This document shows positions 34,545 through 44,558 of a stretch of DNA of 64,000 bases, one piece after another. The translations under genes were made by a program, and so were the position numbers. The notes beneath the pieces are model-generated. The model was not told the origin of the DNA, did no database searches, and worked only from the letters and a program-made list of their open reading frames with translations. The stretch spans positions 62,001-126,000 of the forward strand of contig NZ_LDOV01000001.1 in the NCBI RefSeq assembly GCF_001029435.1. The letters run 5' to 3'. Origin of the DNA: Photobacterium aphoticum. Lineage in GTDB: Bacteria; Pseudomonadota; Gammaproteobacteria; Enterobacterales; Vibrionaceae. Each line of letters begins with the position of its first letter. Positions within the stretch are counted from its first letter, which is position 1.

Positions 34545-36632
34545 ATGCGTTTAACAGCAGGCTGGTTTTCCCAGTGGCTTGCCCAGGGCGACTATTGCAG
34601 TATTGCCTTAGGTGAGAATTGCCTGATTCTTGATAGTCAGACAGAAACAGAAGAGATCCCTTTTGATGAATGGGATGGGGCGATCACCGTACACCGTGGG
34701 GTGTTGTGGGGCAGCTTTGAATTGACGTCGGCCGATCAAGAGTACTGCTGGATAGTGCATGGCTTGCCGTGGCACCAGTGTAAAGCGTTTGCTAATGGCT
34801 TGCTGGAAGCGTACCGCGACTGGGCACAAGGTCGTGTTGAAAAGCTTGATGGCCTATTGCCAGAGATGATCACCCGCATAGATCAGTACACCCAGCAACA
34901 GGGTTACCTGCGTGACTCTGCCCATCAGCATATGTACCGGTATTTGGATGAATCGCTCGCCTCAACCGGGTTAACCCGTGATTTGGCCGCGTCGTTCCGC
35001 CCGATGGCATTTGAAAAAGTCGCACCATGGCTGGAAGGCAATGAAGAGTGGGTCGATACCGCGAACGAAAAATGGCTGCAAAATGAAGCGGAAAAATGGG
35101 CGTCATGGTTTGATAAATGTGAATCCTCTCCCCTTAATCCGTCTCAGCGTGAAGCTGTACTGATCAACCAAGATCACAACTTGGTGCTGGCGGGAGCCGG
35201 TACCGGTAAAACCAGTGTGTTGGTGGCGCGTGCAGGTTACCTGCTTGCGAGCCAACAAGCCTTACCAGAGCAAATGCTGATGCTGGCTTTCGGTAAAAAA
35301 GCGGCGCAGGAGATGAGTGAGCGCTTAGCGACCAAGGTGAACAGCAACATTAAAGTGGCGACATTCCATAGCTTGGGCACTCAGATCATTAAAGCGGTGG
35401 AAGGCAGCATGCCAAGTGTGTCGCCGTTAACGACGGATGACAAAGCGCGCGCAGATTGGATCGCTGAGATGTTGATCGCTCAGTGGGAAAACGCCAGTGC
35501 CGCTAAGCGTTGGCAAAAGCACCTGACGCAATGGCGTATTCCGGGTTTTAAAGCTGAAAACTCGATGGAGAAGCAGGCTCGCAGTGAACAATTAGCCGCT
35601 TGGATTTGGCGTCATCTGGAACTGCTGGGTCAACGCGGGGCGGGTAAATCCGAGCTGGTAGAAAGCATTGAACGTCATGGTCAGGAATCGGCACGCGCAC
35701 GCATGAAGAGTGAGTTGAGCCTGTTATGGCCGTGTTTCCGTGCGTATGAGCAGCATCTTAAAGCCAATAAGCAGATCGATTTTAACTCTATGATCCAGCA
35801 GGCGACGGAATACGTGAGTGAAGGGAAGTTCGTGCCGCCGTGGCGTTTCATCATGGTGGATGAATATCAGGACATTTCACCGCACCGTTTGGCCTTGATT
35901 GAAGCCCTTTGCCAATCGCAAGACGTGGCCGAGAAGCCGACGTTATTCGCAGTCGGCGATGACTGGCAGGCGATTTACCGTTTTGCCGGTGCCGATGTGA
36001 ATCTGACCACGGGTTTTGAGCAGCGTTTTGGCGCATGCCATATTACGGAGTTGGCGACCACTTACCGTTTCAACAGCATGATTGGCGAAGTGGCTAATGC
36101 CTTTATTCAGCAAAACCCGAATCAGCTGAAGAAAGAGCTGACCAGCTTTAAGAAACAAAAGCGCAAAGCGGTGACTTTGTTGTGTCAGGATCTGATCGAT
36201 CAGGAGTTGGCACAATTGGCCGCTCAGCAAAAAGCGCCGGTGACAACCTTGCTACTGGGACGTAATAACAATCAGAAGCCGGAAAAACTCAAGCAATGGC
36301 AGGAAAAATGGCCGCAACTGGGTCTGACTTTCATGACCTGTCACGCCAGTAAAGGACGCGAAGCCGATTTTGTGTTTGTGTTGGATGTGAACCGTGGCCT
36401 GTTCCCGGCACCGGATCGTGAAACTGGTTTAGCCGCGTGCCTGCAAGCGCGTGGAGAAACTTTCACCGATGCTGAAGAGCGCCGTTTGTTCTACGTCGCC
36501 CTGACCCGTGCCAAAGCCCAAGTGTGGGTGTGTGCGGATCCGGAAAAGCCGTCACCGTTCGTCAATGAATTGATTGATAGCGACTATCCGGTCATGAATA
36601 AGATCAAGCGCATGAAGCCGAAGGGTAAGTAA
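34545..36632 (+). CDS. helD: DNA helicase IV
   Basis: 695 residues, SF1 UvrD-like helicase with 3'-5' polarity in E. coli. A non-helicase N-terminal region (1-190) is typical of HelD. Motif I GAGTGKTSV, motif Ia FGKKAAQEM, motif II VDEYQDIS, motif III GDDWQAIYRFAGAD, motif IV TTYRFN, motif V MTCHASKGREADFV and motif VI LFYVALTRAK are all present. Acts in DNA repair/recombination. Divergent from yccS with 297 bp between them, which hold promoters but nothing else I can name. Confidence 0.95.
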   Translation: MRLTAGWFSQWLAQGDYCSIALGENCLILDSQTETEEIPFDEWDGAITVHRGVLWGSFELTSADQEYCWIVHGLPWHQCKAFANGLLEAYRDWAQGRVEKLDGLLPEMITRIDQYTQQQGYLRDSAHQHMYRYLDESLASTGLTRDLAASFRPMAFEKVAPWLEGNEEWVDTANEKWLQNEAEKWASWFDKCESSPLNPSQREAVLINQDHNLVLAGAGTGKTSVLVARAGYLLASQQALPEQMLMLAFGKKAAQEMSERLATKVNSNIKVATFHSLGTQIIKAVEGSMPSVSPLTTDDKARADWIAEMLIAQWENASAAKRWQKHLTQWRIPGFKAENSMEKQARSEQLAAWIWRHLELLGQRGAGKSELVESIERHGQESARARMKSELSLLWPCFRAYEQHLKANKQIDFNSMIQQATEYVSEGKFVPPWRFIMVDEYQDISPHRLALIEALCQSQDVAEKPTLFAVGDDWQAIYRFAGADVNLTTGFEQRFGACHITELATTYRFNSMIGEVANAFIQQNPNQLKKELTSFKKQKRKAVTLLCQDLIDQELAQLAAQQKAPVTTLLLGRNNNQKPEKLKQWQEKWPQLGLTFMTCHASKGREADFVFVLDVNRGLFPAPDRETGLAACLQARGETFTDAEERRLFYVALTRAKAQVWVCADPEKPSPFVNELIDSDYPVMNKIKRMKPKGK

Positions 36633-36658
36633 GGTTTCAATACAGCGCAGAGATAGCA

Positions 36659-36696
36659 GAAGGGGGACGTTTATACGTCCCCCTTCTTGTTTTTGG
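36659..36696. terminator. bidirectional terminator
   Basis: Stem GAAGGGGGACG / CGTCCCCCTTC with TTTATA loop, then TTGTTTTT; between helD and the convergent dehydrogenase gene. Confidence 0.85.
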
Positions 36697-36733
36697 TCTT
36701 GTCTTTTTCAGCCGTGTTAAGCGTGTGGTGAGA

Positions 36734-37720
36734 TCACTCTTCCCGCACATTCACCACTAATTTGCCGCTGTGTTGTAGCGCTTGCAGGTGCTTCAGGCCG
36801 TCGGTGAGTTTGTCAAAAGGGTAGACGGTCTCGACCATGGCAAAGAGCTTGCCTTCGCTGACCAGATTTGCCATGGCATTGCCCATGTCTGCCAAATGCT
36901 GCACATGTTCACGATGGCCGTGAGCATAGGTGCCGTGCAGCGCCACTTCATGCAGGCTCAGCGCTTTGGTGGTGGCCAGTAACGGCACTTGGTTGAACTG
37001 ATCGGCAATCATCACAATGTGGCCGTTATAGCGCACTAATGCACTGAGGGTGCTGCCGGATTTAGCCGAGACACAATCAATCACCGCATGCACCAGTCGG
37101 TCTTCGGTGAGTTCAATCAGCCGCATAGCCACGTTGTCCTTCTCCGGATCAATCACCGCATCTACGCCATAAGAGAGCAAACGGGCATGATGCCGTTGGT
37201 CGGCAATGGCATACACCGTGGCACCGGCCAGTTTGGCGAGTTGTGCCGCGTAGCCGCCCACGCCGCCGCCCGCACCGGTAATAGCGATGATTTGTCCCGC
37301 TTCAATCCGCAGTTTGTCATGCAGCGCAATCCAAGCCGAATAGCCCGCACAAGGCAGCGCGGCAGCATCGATAAAAGAGACGGTGTCAGGCAGGCGACTG
37401 ACCGCATAGCATTTGGCTATCGCATAATCCGCAAATCCGCCCGCATGGCGGGGATCCAAAAAGGCCATGACACGGTCACCGGGTTGGAAATGGTGCACAT
37501 CTTTGCCCACGAAAGAGACGGTGCCCGCTACATCCAGCCCCATAATGTGCGGGTATTGCCAGGTGGCAAAGCCCCAGTGTGCCAGCTTGTGATCGATGGG
37601 GTTGAGCCCGACGGCATGAACTTGAATGCAAATTTCATCAGCGGCTGGGGTCGGCTTGGCGGCTCGGGCGAGTGACAGGCTGTCGATCCCTTCTGGTTGA
37701 GTCAGTTTCCATGCTTTCAT
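36734..37720 (-). CDS. zinc-independent MDR-type alcohol dehydrogenase / quinone oxidoreductase
   Basis: 328 residues, medium-chain dehydrogenase/reductase fold. GroES-like N-terminal domain (VGLNPIDHKLAHWG, GLDVAGTV, GDRVM) and Rossmann domain with the NADP-binding motif TGAGGGVGGYAAQLAK. The cysteines of the structural-zinc lobe are missing, which places it with quinone reductases or zinc-independent enoyl reductases. Substrate unknown. It stands between helD and mgsA, which are adjacent in E. coli, so it is an insertion in an otherwise conserved neighbourhood. Confidence 0.85.
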   Translation of the reverse strand: MKAWKLTQPEGIDSLSLARAAKPTPAADEICIQVHAVGLNPIDHKLAHWGFATWQYPHIMGLDVAGTVSFVGKDVHHFQPGDRVMAFLDPRHAGGFADYAIAKCYAVSRLPDTVSFIDAAALPCAGYSAWIALHDKLRIEAGQIIAITGAGGGVGGYAAQLAKLAGATVYAIADQRHHARLLSYGVDAVIDPEKDNVAMRLIELTEDRLVHAVIDCVSAKSGSTLSALVRYNGHIVMIADQFNQVPLLATTKALSLHEVALHGTYAHGHREHVQHLADMGNAMANLVSEGKLFAMVETVYPFDKLTDGLKHLQALQHSGKLVVNVREE

Positions 37721-37841
37721 AGGCCATGTCTCACAGTGGTTTCCAGTCTATTAACCATAAACCAAATTAGCCACTTAGGAAGCGGTGAGCACACAGAACC
37801 TTGTGTGTTTGTGATACAGACAGAGAGAAATCACCAAAAAG

Positions 37842-37871
37842 AAACAGCCCTGCACGGTGGCAGGGCTGGAA
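37842..37871 (-). terminator. terminator after mgsA
   Basis: Stem CAGCCCTGC / GCAGGGCTG (37845-37868) with a T-rich run on the - strand (GTTTCTTTTTGG). Confidence 0.75.
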
Positions 37872-37906
37872 AGTCAGGATGTTTAAAGCAGAAAACCGTA
37901 TAAGGC

Positions 37907-38365
37907 TTAGCCCAGACGCTCTGTCAGGTAGCCGTTGTAATCGGGGATTTCGATTTCGACTTCTTCATCCAGCATAGGTGAGGAAATCATGAAGTTTGCG
38001 CTGGCACGGTTAGTGGCAACCGGAATGTTCCATACCGCAGAAATACGCAGCAGGGCTTTTACATCCGGGTCGTGCGGTACGGCATTGAGTGGATCCCAGA
38101 AGAAAATCATCATGTCGATTTTGCCTTCAGAAATCAGCGCGCCCAGTTGCTGGTCGCCGCCCATTGGGCCGCTCAGTAGGCAGTTCACGTCTAAGCCTGA
38201 TTCACGGCCGATCATGTGGCCGGTGGTGCCGGTGGCATACAGGGTGTGAGAGGCGAGTTTGTCTTTGTGCTCGTTAACCCAGCGTAGTAGTTGTGTTTTG
38301 CAGTTGTCATGCGCCACAAGTGCGATGTGCTTGTTTTTTTCCATGATTCGGGTGGTAACGTGCAT
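37907..38365 (-). CDS. mgsA: methylglyoxal synthase
   Basis: 152 residues, matching the E. coli enzyme in length. Converts dihydroxyacetone phosphate to methylglyoxal and phosphate, a glycolytic overflow route. Key blocks: [12 protein letters not shown] (catalytic His/Asp region), ATGTTGHMI phosphate loop, [10 protein letters not shown] with the catalytic Asp, [18 protein letters not shown], and [13 protein letters not shown] 38365 has GGAG six bases upstream and gives the usual MHVTTR start; the longer ORF from 38395 is rejected. Confidence 0.97.
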   Translation of the reverse strand: MHVTTRIMEKNKHIALVAHDNCKTQLLRWVNEHKDKLASHTLYATGTTGHMIGRESGLDVNCLLSGPMGGDQQLGALISEGKIDMMIFFWDPLNAVPHDPDVKALLRISAVWNIPVATNRASANFMISSPMLDEEVEIEIPDYNGYLTERLG

Positions 38366-38552
38366 GTAAAGCTCCACTGACAGACAAAAGATCATTTCGG
38401 ATGGTTAATTTCTCCATCATAGTGGGAGAAAGATGAAAGCGAAATGACAGGGAAAATCATGGCCGATATACATAGCAAAGCACGGGCGGGAAGTACAAAG
38501 AATTGTTGTGAAATCAAAGGTAGCTAACAGAATTATCGTTTAGTTATGCAGT

Positions 38553-38580
38553 CAGCCTGACGTTGTGTGTCGTCAGGCTG
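38553..38580. terminator. perfect hairpin downstream of torT
   Basis: Stem CAGCCTGACG / CGTCAGGCTG (10 bp, 8-base loop TTGTGTGT). No T-run on either side, so it is either a weak terminator or an RNA-stabilising hairpin for torT. Confidence 0.5.
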
Positions 38581-38651
38581 CCAGAGAGACGCGAAGGTGA
38601 GTACTGAGTGGCGCTGAGTCAGTGCAGGGTATTCAAACAGAAACCATGCCG

Positions 38652-39722
38652 TTAAGGGGCGCCCACACTGAACACCGGACGAAACTCTGCCGGAGACAGG
38701 GATTCAGCAATCACCGCCTTAGGCAGGTGTGTTGGTGTTAAGCCTTCCACAATCGGGGCTAAATCCCGTTGCAGCGGCTTTTTCTCTAAATAGCGTACCG
38801 CTTGATCGACCGACAGCATGGCTTGCTGTGCCATTTTATCGGTTGGCGCAAACAGAATTTTGTCACGCAACAGACCACGGTATACGCCATGACTGAGGTA
38901 GGTGGAGACCAGCTTGATTTCATCGGCCATGTGATTGGCGCGCAGCTCACTGATTGCCACTTCGGTCGCTACCGCGCCGCCTACGATGTAGTCAATGTCA
39001 TGACCGGTCGCGAATAACTGTTGGATCAAGTTACGCTGTAATTCTTTACTGTTGTCCGCCCACAGGGTCGTCACGATATTGATGTCACTGTTGGCCACCG
39101 CATCCAAGAAGCCTTGTACTACTGGCTTAGTGCCCCCGCGTTGCAGTGGGCCAGGCAGCAGGGCGACATTGACGATACCGCTGCCACGAGGGTGGTGTTT
39201 TGCCAGGAACTGGCCGGCTTTACAGCCCATTTCGTACCAATCGATACCGACACGCGCGACCACATTCTTGGCGCTGTCTTCGTCGCTGACATCCAATGAG
39301 TTAATGGTGGCGAACACCGGAATGTTGCCTGTGTACTGGCTGAGTTTGCCTTTGTAAGCCTGACTGTCGACGGTGCCGAGAATGATGGCATCGGCACCCC
39401 AGTCACGGCAGTCCATCAACTGGCGTTTTTGCTTGTCCAGATTCGGGTAACCGCCTGCTTCCAACACTTTCAATTGCACACCCAGTGCTTTGGCGTGTTC
39501 TACCATGCCGTAGTTGATAGAGAGCCAATAAGAGTCTTTCAGGTGCGGATACACGGCACAAAGCTTCCACGGCTTAGTGGCCGACGTCAGTGGCTGATAG
39601 TAAATTTCATGGGCTTGTTTATCCGCAGAGAACGGCGGGGTATAAGCCACAATTTCAGCAGCTTGCACGAGTGTACTCATACACCACAACAGGCAAGCAG
39701 GCAGAAGCCATTTTTTCATCAT
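38652..39722 (-). CDS. torT: periplasmic TMAO-binding protein TorT
   Basis: 356 residues. Signal peptide MMKKWLLPACLLWCMSTLVQA, then a type I periplasmic-binding-protein fold of the TorT family: KPWKLCAVYPHLKDSYW, MVEHAKALGVQLKVLEAGGY, and AIILGTVDS. TorT binds trimethylamine-N-oxide and signals to the TorS kinase, whose gene lies divergently at 40065-43097. ATG 39722 or 39719 gives a normal signal peptide; the longer ORF from 39746 does not. The response regulator torR and the reductase genes torCAD are not in the window. Confidence 0.92.
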   Translation of the reverse strand: MMKKWLLPACLLWCMSTLVQAAEIVAYTPPFSADKQAHEIYYQPLTSATKPWKLCAVYPHLKDSYWLSINYGMVEHAKALGVQLKVLEAGGYPNLDKQKRQLMDCRDWGADAIILGTVDSQAYKGKLSQYTGNIPVFATINSLDVSDEDSAKNVVARVGIDWYEMGCKAGQFLAKHHPRGSGIVNVALLPGPLQRGGTKPVVQGFLDAVANSDINIVTTLWADNSKELQRNLIQQLFATGHDIDYIVGGAVATEVAISELRANHMADEIKLVSTYLSHGVYRGLLRDKILFAPTDKMAQQAMLSVDQAVRYLEKKPLQRDLAPIVEGLTPTHLPKAVIAESLSPAEFRPVFSVGAP

Positions 39723-40064
39723 GATAGAACCAAACGGGAAAAACACCGGGCGCAGAGCGGGGCCGATGGATATAAAAAGAAACAGTAAACGTATACCCTG
39801 TATGGGTATTTGCGATATCAGCGTGTTATATCAATTATACCGCGAGCAAAATAGCTATTTTCGTATATTTTCTCGGGAATTAAGCGGTTTTTCATCCCTA
39901 AGAAACCTGCATATTGAGGTAACTTGAGTATAATATCATTTTTCGAGTCACCGGTTATCTCAAGATGCAGCTTGAGAGAGTTGGGGAGAGCCTCAGGCGA
40001 TGGGGTTCACTTCATCGTGTTGAGTGTGTTTGATTGACCTGCATGTTTGTCGTGGTTGTATGAT
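39723..40064. other. divergent torT-torS intergenic region
   Basis: 342 bp. Two inverted repeats are visible: ATACCC / GGGTAT around 39790-39808 and CTCAAG / CTTGAG at 39959-39976. No sequence matching the E. coli TorR box (CTGTTCATAT) was found. The second repeat lies about 90 bp before torS. Confidence 0.45.
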
Positions 40065-43000
40065 ATGACATTAACCCCCAGCGGTATTGGCCAAAAACTT
40101 CTGATCGCCTTCTCGATGATGGCAGGATTGATGATCATTGCGGTGGTCATTGGTGTCGCCGGCTTCTCTTTGGTGGCTAAAACCGAACGAAATGTGATTA
40201 ATTCTGCGGTGCCCGCATTGGCTGAAGCGCGACAATTGTCGGACTTGAGTACGCGGATCATCTTTAATGCCCAAGTGTTAGCGAAATCCAAAGATGAAAT
40301 GGAACGTGACCGTCAGGGCAAATCCCTCACCATTCATATTCAGGCGTTGAATCAGAGCCTGATGTCGCTGGATCAATATAACTTCGATCCAAAGCTCATG
40401 GGTCAGCTTGAAACCGATGTGGAAAACATCATCAATAACCTTGCCATGCTCGGGGTGCTGGTGGGGCGCAAGTTGGAACTGACAGAGAAAGTGGCCAAAA
40501 TGAATGAGGCCATGAGCTCTGCCACGTTGCAAATCGACTCTCTTTCCCAATCACAGGTGTCTAACGCCAATACCATTGCGGTGGCCAACGTGTCACGTAT
40601 CTACGATTTGGTGGAGAACGGCGATAACCAAGCGGTGTTTAATGCACTGGATAGCTTGGTGGAAGTCGACATGGATTTGAGCGAGCGCCTGTTTGAGCTG
40701 CGCTTTTTGTCGCTGCAGGTGATCAACATGCTGGACGACAGCGATCAGATCATGGCCGTTGAGCAGCTGCAAGCACTGAAAAAACGTTATAACTACGCGG
40801 TGGGGGTGATCCAGCAGCGCGTGAAATCGGTGGAAGATCCAAGCCGTTCAAAACAACTGGTGCAACTGGCTGATGTGCTCAATAACGGCGGTCAGTTCTT
40901 CCATGATTTAGAAGCCCTATTGCATGCCCGTCAGGATGTGGAGCGCATGGAGCAGCAAAACTTGGTGCTGTTCCAGCAATTGAACCAAACCGTCGATGAC
41001 ATTATCCGCGCGGCTAACCATGGCGCCAAACAGGCGATCACCGAGGTGGATGAAACCCTGACCGTAGCGCGTAACAGTCTGATCGCCATTTCTGCGCTGG
41101 GCATGATGGCGCTGGTGTTGATCATGTGGCGTTTTGTTTATGCTCGCGTGATCAGCCGTATCAATGAATACAGTAAAGCCTTGATGTCGATCGCCCGTGG
41201 TGATTTGGAAATTCGTGTGACCGCTCGGGGAGATGACGAACTGGCGCAGATGGGACGTGCCATTATGGTGGCGCGTGACACGGCGTATGAGCGTCATCGT
41301 CTGGCGCAGGTGGAGCTGAAAATTCGCAATGAATTGCAGCAGCACAAAGCCAGCCTCGAACGTTTAGTCGCGGAGCGAACTTGCCAGTTGGAAGAGACCA
41401 ACGAACAGCTGAATGAAGAAGTGACCAAACACGCTGAAGCACGCCGAGAAGCGGAGCAGGCGAACCGTGCCAAATCGGCGTTTCTGGCAACCATGAGCCA
41501 CGAGATCCGCACACCCATGAACGGGGTGTTGGGGACGGCGTCACTGTTGGCGGATACCGGTTTGAATGCCAAACAGTCGCGCTATCTGGAAGTGATTAAC
41601 CGCAGTGGTGAAACTCTGCTGGATATTCTGAATGACGTGTTGGATTACTCGAAAATCGAAGCGGGGCACTTGGATATTCGTCCGGGTAATTTCTCGTTGC
41701 CGATCTTGGTGCAGGATGTGACCAGCATGCTGGCCAGTCGCGCACAGGCAAAACAGCTGGATTTGATCACCGACATTGATGACAACGTAGCTGAATATTG
41801 GCACGGCGATGCGACCCGCATTCGTCAGGTGTTGGTGAATTTGGTCGGTAATGCCATCAAGTTTACTGATGAAGGCCAAGTGTCGATTTACATTACGACG
41901 TCACCGCACACGCCGGGCAAATTGCTGTTTGAGGTGGAAGACACCGGTATTGGTATTCCTGCGGAAGAACAGCAAAGCATGTTTGATGCGTTCCAGCAGT
42001 CTTTGGAAGGCCGACAAACCACAGGTGGCACCGGTCTGGGCTTGGCGATCAGTAAGCGTATTGTGGAAGCCATGGGCGGGGAAATTGGCCTGACGTCGAT
42101 GCCGGAAGAAGGCAGTTGTTTCTGGTTCAGCCTGACATTGGAACCGGGTGAAGCCGATACGACGAGCACATCACCTGAAGTGGCAGAGCATCAGATGGCG
42201 GCGCACATTCTGTTGGTAGAAGATAACCCGGTAAATAGCCTGGTGGCAGAAGGTTTCTTACGCCGATTGGGGCACACGGTCGTGATTGCTGAAGATGGTC
42301 AGCAGGCTGAGCAGATCTTCCAGCAAGATGTGTTTGACTTAGCCCTGCTGGACATTAACTTGCCGGATACGGATGGCGTGACGTTGCTAGGAAAACTGAA
42401 AGCGTACGAAGCCGCGACGGGCATGGAAACACCGATGGTGGCTTTCTCGGCGCACGTGTTTAGTGAAGAAGTTGAACAGTATTTGAATGCAGGATTTGCC
42501 GGCTTCCTACCAAAACCGTTGGTGGAGCATCAGCTGGTGGATATCATCAGCCGTCTGTTGGCCGGGGAAGATCGCGTGCATCCGATACAAGTGGCGCACG
42601 CGGCCGAAGTGCATACCTCAGAAGCCCATGAAACCGCCAATGCCATCATGCAAGATGCGCGCATTGAGCAGCGTGAAGCGGAACAGCAAGAAGAACAAGC
42701 AACAGAAGACAGTGAGAAAACCATGGTAAATGACGCAGCACCACAGGCAGAATGGCCGGTACTGGACGAGAAAGTATTGGGCAGTGATTTGAGCGTATTG
42801 GGCGAGGCGATGGTGAATAAGATGATCACCTTGTTTATTGCGTCGTCGGGCGACACGTTGGCGAAACTTTTGCCTGCGATTGATGCGGGCCAGTTAGCTG
42901 AGGTCTCAAATTTGGCCCACACGTTAAAAGGCGCGGCAGGTACCATGGGGCTGACCCAATTGTATCAGGTGTGTTTGGCCTATGAAAAATCGGCCAAAGA

Positions 43001-43097
43001 AGGCTCGATTGAGCATTTGGATCCGGCGTCACTGACGCAGGCCTTTGAGGCCGCCGAACATGCCTTGGTGTCGACGTTCGTCACGCCAAACGCATAA
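40065..43097 (+). CDS. torS: TMAO-sensing hybrid histidine kinase TorS
   Basis: 1010 residues, unorthodox sensor kinase. Two membrane helices (about 12-36 and 335-355) frame the large periplasmic helical sensor that contacts TorT; then HAMP (about 355-410), a coiled linker, HisKA with H479 in MSHEIRTPMNG, HATPase with TGIGIP and GTGLGLAIS, a receiver with D763 in LLDINLPDTDG, and an HPt domain with H952 in AHTLKGAAGT. Phosphate passes H-D-H and then to TorR. ATG 40065 gives the standard short N-terminus; a TTG at 40047 is in frame. A long acidic linker (about 850-885) is rich in Glu and Gln. Confidence 0.95.
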   Translation: MTLTPSGIGQKLLIAFSMMAGLMIIAVVIGVAGFSLVAKTERNVINSAVPALAEARQLSDLSTRIIFNAQVLAKSKDEMERDRQGKSLTIHIQALNQSLMSLDQYNFDPKLMGQLETDVENIINNLAMLGVLVGRKLELTEKVAKMNEAMSSATLQIDSLSQSQVSNANTIAVANVSRIYDLVENGDNQAVFNALDSLVEVDMDLSERLFELRFLSLQVINMLDDSDQIMAVEQLQALKKRYNYAVGVIQQRVKSVEDPSRSKQLVQLADVLNNGGQFFHDLEALLHARQDVERMEQQNLVLFQQLNQTVDDIIRAANHGAKQAITEVDETLTVARNSLIAISALGMMALVLIMWRFVYARVISRINEYSKALMSIARGDLEIRVTARGDDELAQMGRAIMVARDTAYERHRLAQVELKIRNELQQHKASLERLVAERTCQLEETNEQLNEEVTKHAEARREAEQANRAKSAFLATMSHEIRTPMNGVLGTASLLADTGLNAKQSRYLEVINRSGETLLDILNDVLDYSKIEAGHLDIRPGNFSLPILVQDVTSMLASRAQAKQLDLITDIDDNVAEYWHGDATRIRQVLVNLVGNAIKFTDEGQVSIYITTSPHTPGKLLFEVEDTGIGIPAEEQQSMFDAFQQSLEGRQTTGGTGLGLAISKRIVEAMGGEIGLTSMPEEGSCFWFSLTLEPGEADTTSTSPEVAEHQMAAHILLVEDNPVNSLVAEGFLRRLGHTVVIAEDGQQAEQIFQQDVFDLALLDINLPDTDGVTLLGKLKAYEAATGMETPMVAFSAHVFSEEVEQYLNAGFAGFLPKPLVEHQLVDIISRLLAGEDRVHPIQVAHAAEVHTSEAHETANAIMQDARIEQREAEQQEEQATEDSEKTMVNDAAPQAEWPVLDEKVLGSDLSVLGEAMVNKMITLFIASSGDTLAKLLPAIDAGQLAEVSNLAHTLKGAAGTMGLTQLYQVCLAYEKSAKEGSIEHLDPASLTQAFEAAEHALVSTFVTPNA

Positions 43098-43118
43098 CGA
43101 AAAATACAGCAAAAAATG

Positions 43119-43158
43119 ACAAAAAAAACGGCGAATGATCGCCGTTTTTTATTTTGCT
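43119..43158. terminator. bidirectional terminator
   Basis: AAAACGGCGA / TCGCCGTTTT stem, loop ATGA, long A and T runs; between torS and the convergent rhodanese gene. Confidence 0.85.
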
Positions 43159-43210
43159 TTTTGGATGAACGTTGAACGCCGCTTACTTGCCTTGATTAAT
43201 CTCGCCCTGA

Positions 43211-44524
43211 TTAATGGTTTCGATCCGCATGCTTGGCTTTCGGAGCATTCGGAATATCCCCGGTTTCAGTCGGGTTCTTCGCATCACCACTCCATTCAAA
43301 CCAGCCACCGTCAAACACACTGATGTGATCCCAGCCCATTACGTAGGCATAGAAAAACACTTCAGAGGCGCGCCAGCCGGTACCGCAATAGAAGGCCACA
43401 TCCTGATCCGCTTCAATGTTCCACTCTTTCCAGAATTGGGTGATCAGATCAGCACTTAGCATCGTGTTATCCGGGTTACGGAAATGCTCTAGGTGGTAGG
43501 CATCAGAACCAGCATGGCCCCATTTAGAGCCGGCAATACGGCCTTTGGGCTTGATGTAGCGGTAACCACTGGTGTCTCCGATGTACTCTTCCCAACTGCG
43601 GATACTCACTAAAGATTGCGTGTCAGGGTGCTTCACCATCTCACGTGCACGTGGCATATCGATAATGTATTGCGGGTTGCCCGGAATGGCACGGCCAAAG
43701 TCGACCGGCTCGGCTTGGTTTAGCAGGGCTTCGGTATCAAAGCCTGCGTTCGTCCATGCGGTCCAGCCGCCGTTTAATAGACGCACATCGTCGACACCGG
43801 CATACATCATAATATTCGCGGCACGCGCGGCGGCAGTATTGTCTCGGCCGTACAAGATCACCGTGGTGTCATGACGGATCCCCAAGTCACGCAGCAAAGC
43901 GGTCAACTGGTTGGCATCCACACGGTTCCACCAAGGCTCTGCCTCGAGGTTGTTGGTGTTCAGGTACAGCGCAGAAGGGATGTGAGCCGCCAGGTATTTG
44001 GTGGGCGGGCCCCATGCCACTTCGACCACTTTGAAGCCTTTTTTCGGTGCATACTGAACGGTTTTGCCGTTTAGCAATTGATTTAGCCAGTCAGCCGGTA
44101 CCAGTTGCTGATAGCGTGACAGAGAGACCAAGTCACCCGAATAATCGGCCAGCGTTTCTGAAATCACGGTGACGCGCTTATTGCCCAAGCCCATCAATTG
44201 CTGCTTTAGCACCTGTGCTTTGTTGGGTGAGCAGTAAAGGAACGTGGGCTTGTCGATTTCAATCCCGTGCGATTCCAGTAGATCGGCCAATTTTGGCGGG
44301 CGCAGTGTGCTTAGCCAGTCGGCATCAAAATTGAGTGCGCCCGGGAAATGACCGCCACGTGTCTGACCGTCTTCCGGCCAGCCGTTGAAGTGATTACTGC
44401 TGCGGCAGTCGATGATTTGAAAATCACTGGAAGGATGCTTGGCGAGCTGATCAAACGAGGTCGCCCACAGTGAACTGCTGAATAGAGCAAGCAACGGCAA
44501 GAGTCCGTATTTTGTTATCCGCAT
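43211..44524 (-). CDS. ynjE: periplasmic multi-domain rhodanese, YnjE-like thiosulfate sulfurtransferase
   Basis: 437 residues, close to the 435 of E. coli YnjE. Signal peptide MRITKYGLLPLLALFSSSLWA and three rhodanese-like domains. The active Cys is C380 in the last domain (FYCGTGWRASE), which matches the YnjE active loop; in the first domain the loop is LYCSPNK. It transfers sulfane sulfur from thiosulfate or a persulfide carrier; physiological role unclear. Monocistronic, convergent with torS. Confidence 0.9.
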   Translation of the reverse strand: MRITKYGLLPLLALFSSSLWATSFDQLAKHPSSDFQIIDCRSSNHFNGWPEDGQTRGGHFPGALNFDADWLSTLRPPKLADLLESHGIEIDKPTFLYCSPNKAQVLKQQLMGLGNKRVTVISETLADYSGDLVSLSRYQQLVPADWLNQLLNGKTVQYAPKKGFKVVEVAWGPPTKYLAAHIPSALYLNTNNLEAEPWWNRVDANQLTALLRDLGIRHDTTVILYGRDNTAAARAANIMMYAGVDDVRLLNGGWTAWTNAGFDTEALLNQAEPVDFGRAIPGNPQYIIDMPRAREMVKHPDTQSLVSIRSWEEYIGDTSGYRYIKPKGRIAGSKWGHAGSDAYHLEHFRNPDNTMLSADLITQFWKEWNIEADQDVAFYCGTGWRASEVFFYAYVMGWDHISVFDGGWFEWSGDAKNPTETGDIPNAPKAKHADRNH

Positions 44525-44558
44525 AATAAGGCCTTTGAAAATGAGAAGGGGGAAAACA

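Noticed and set aside
39959..39976. CTCAAG / CTTGAG repeat as a TorR box
   Set aside because: It does not resemble the known decanucleotide and no pair of direct repeats is seen; kept only as an unassigned inverted repeat.
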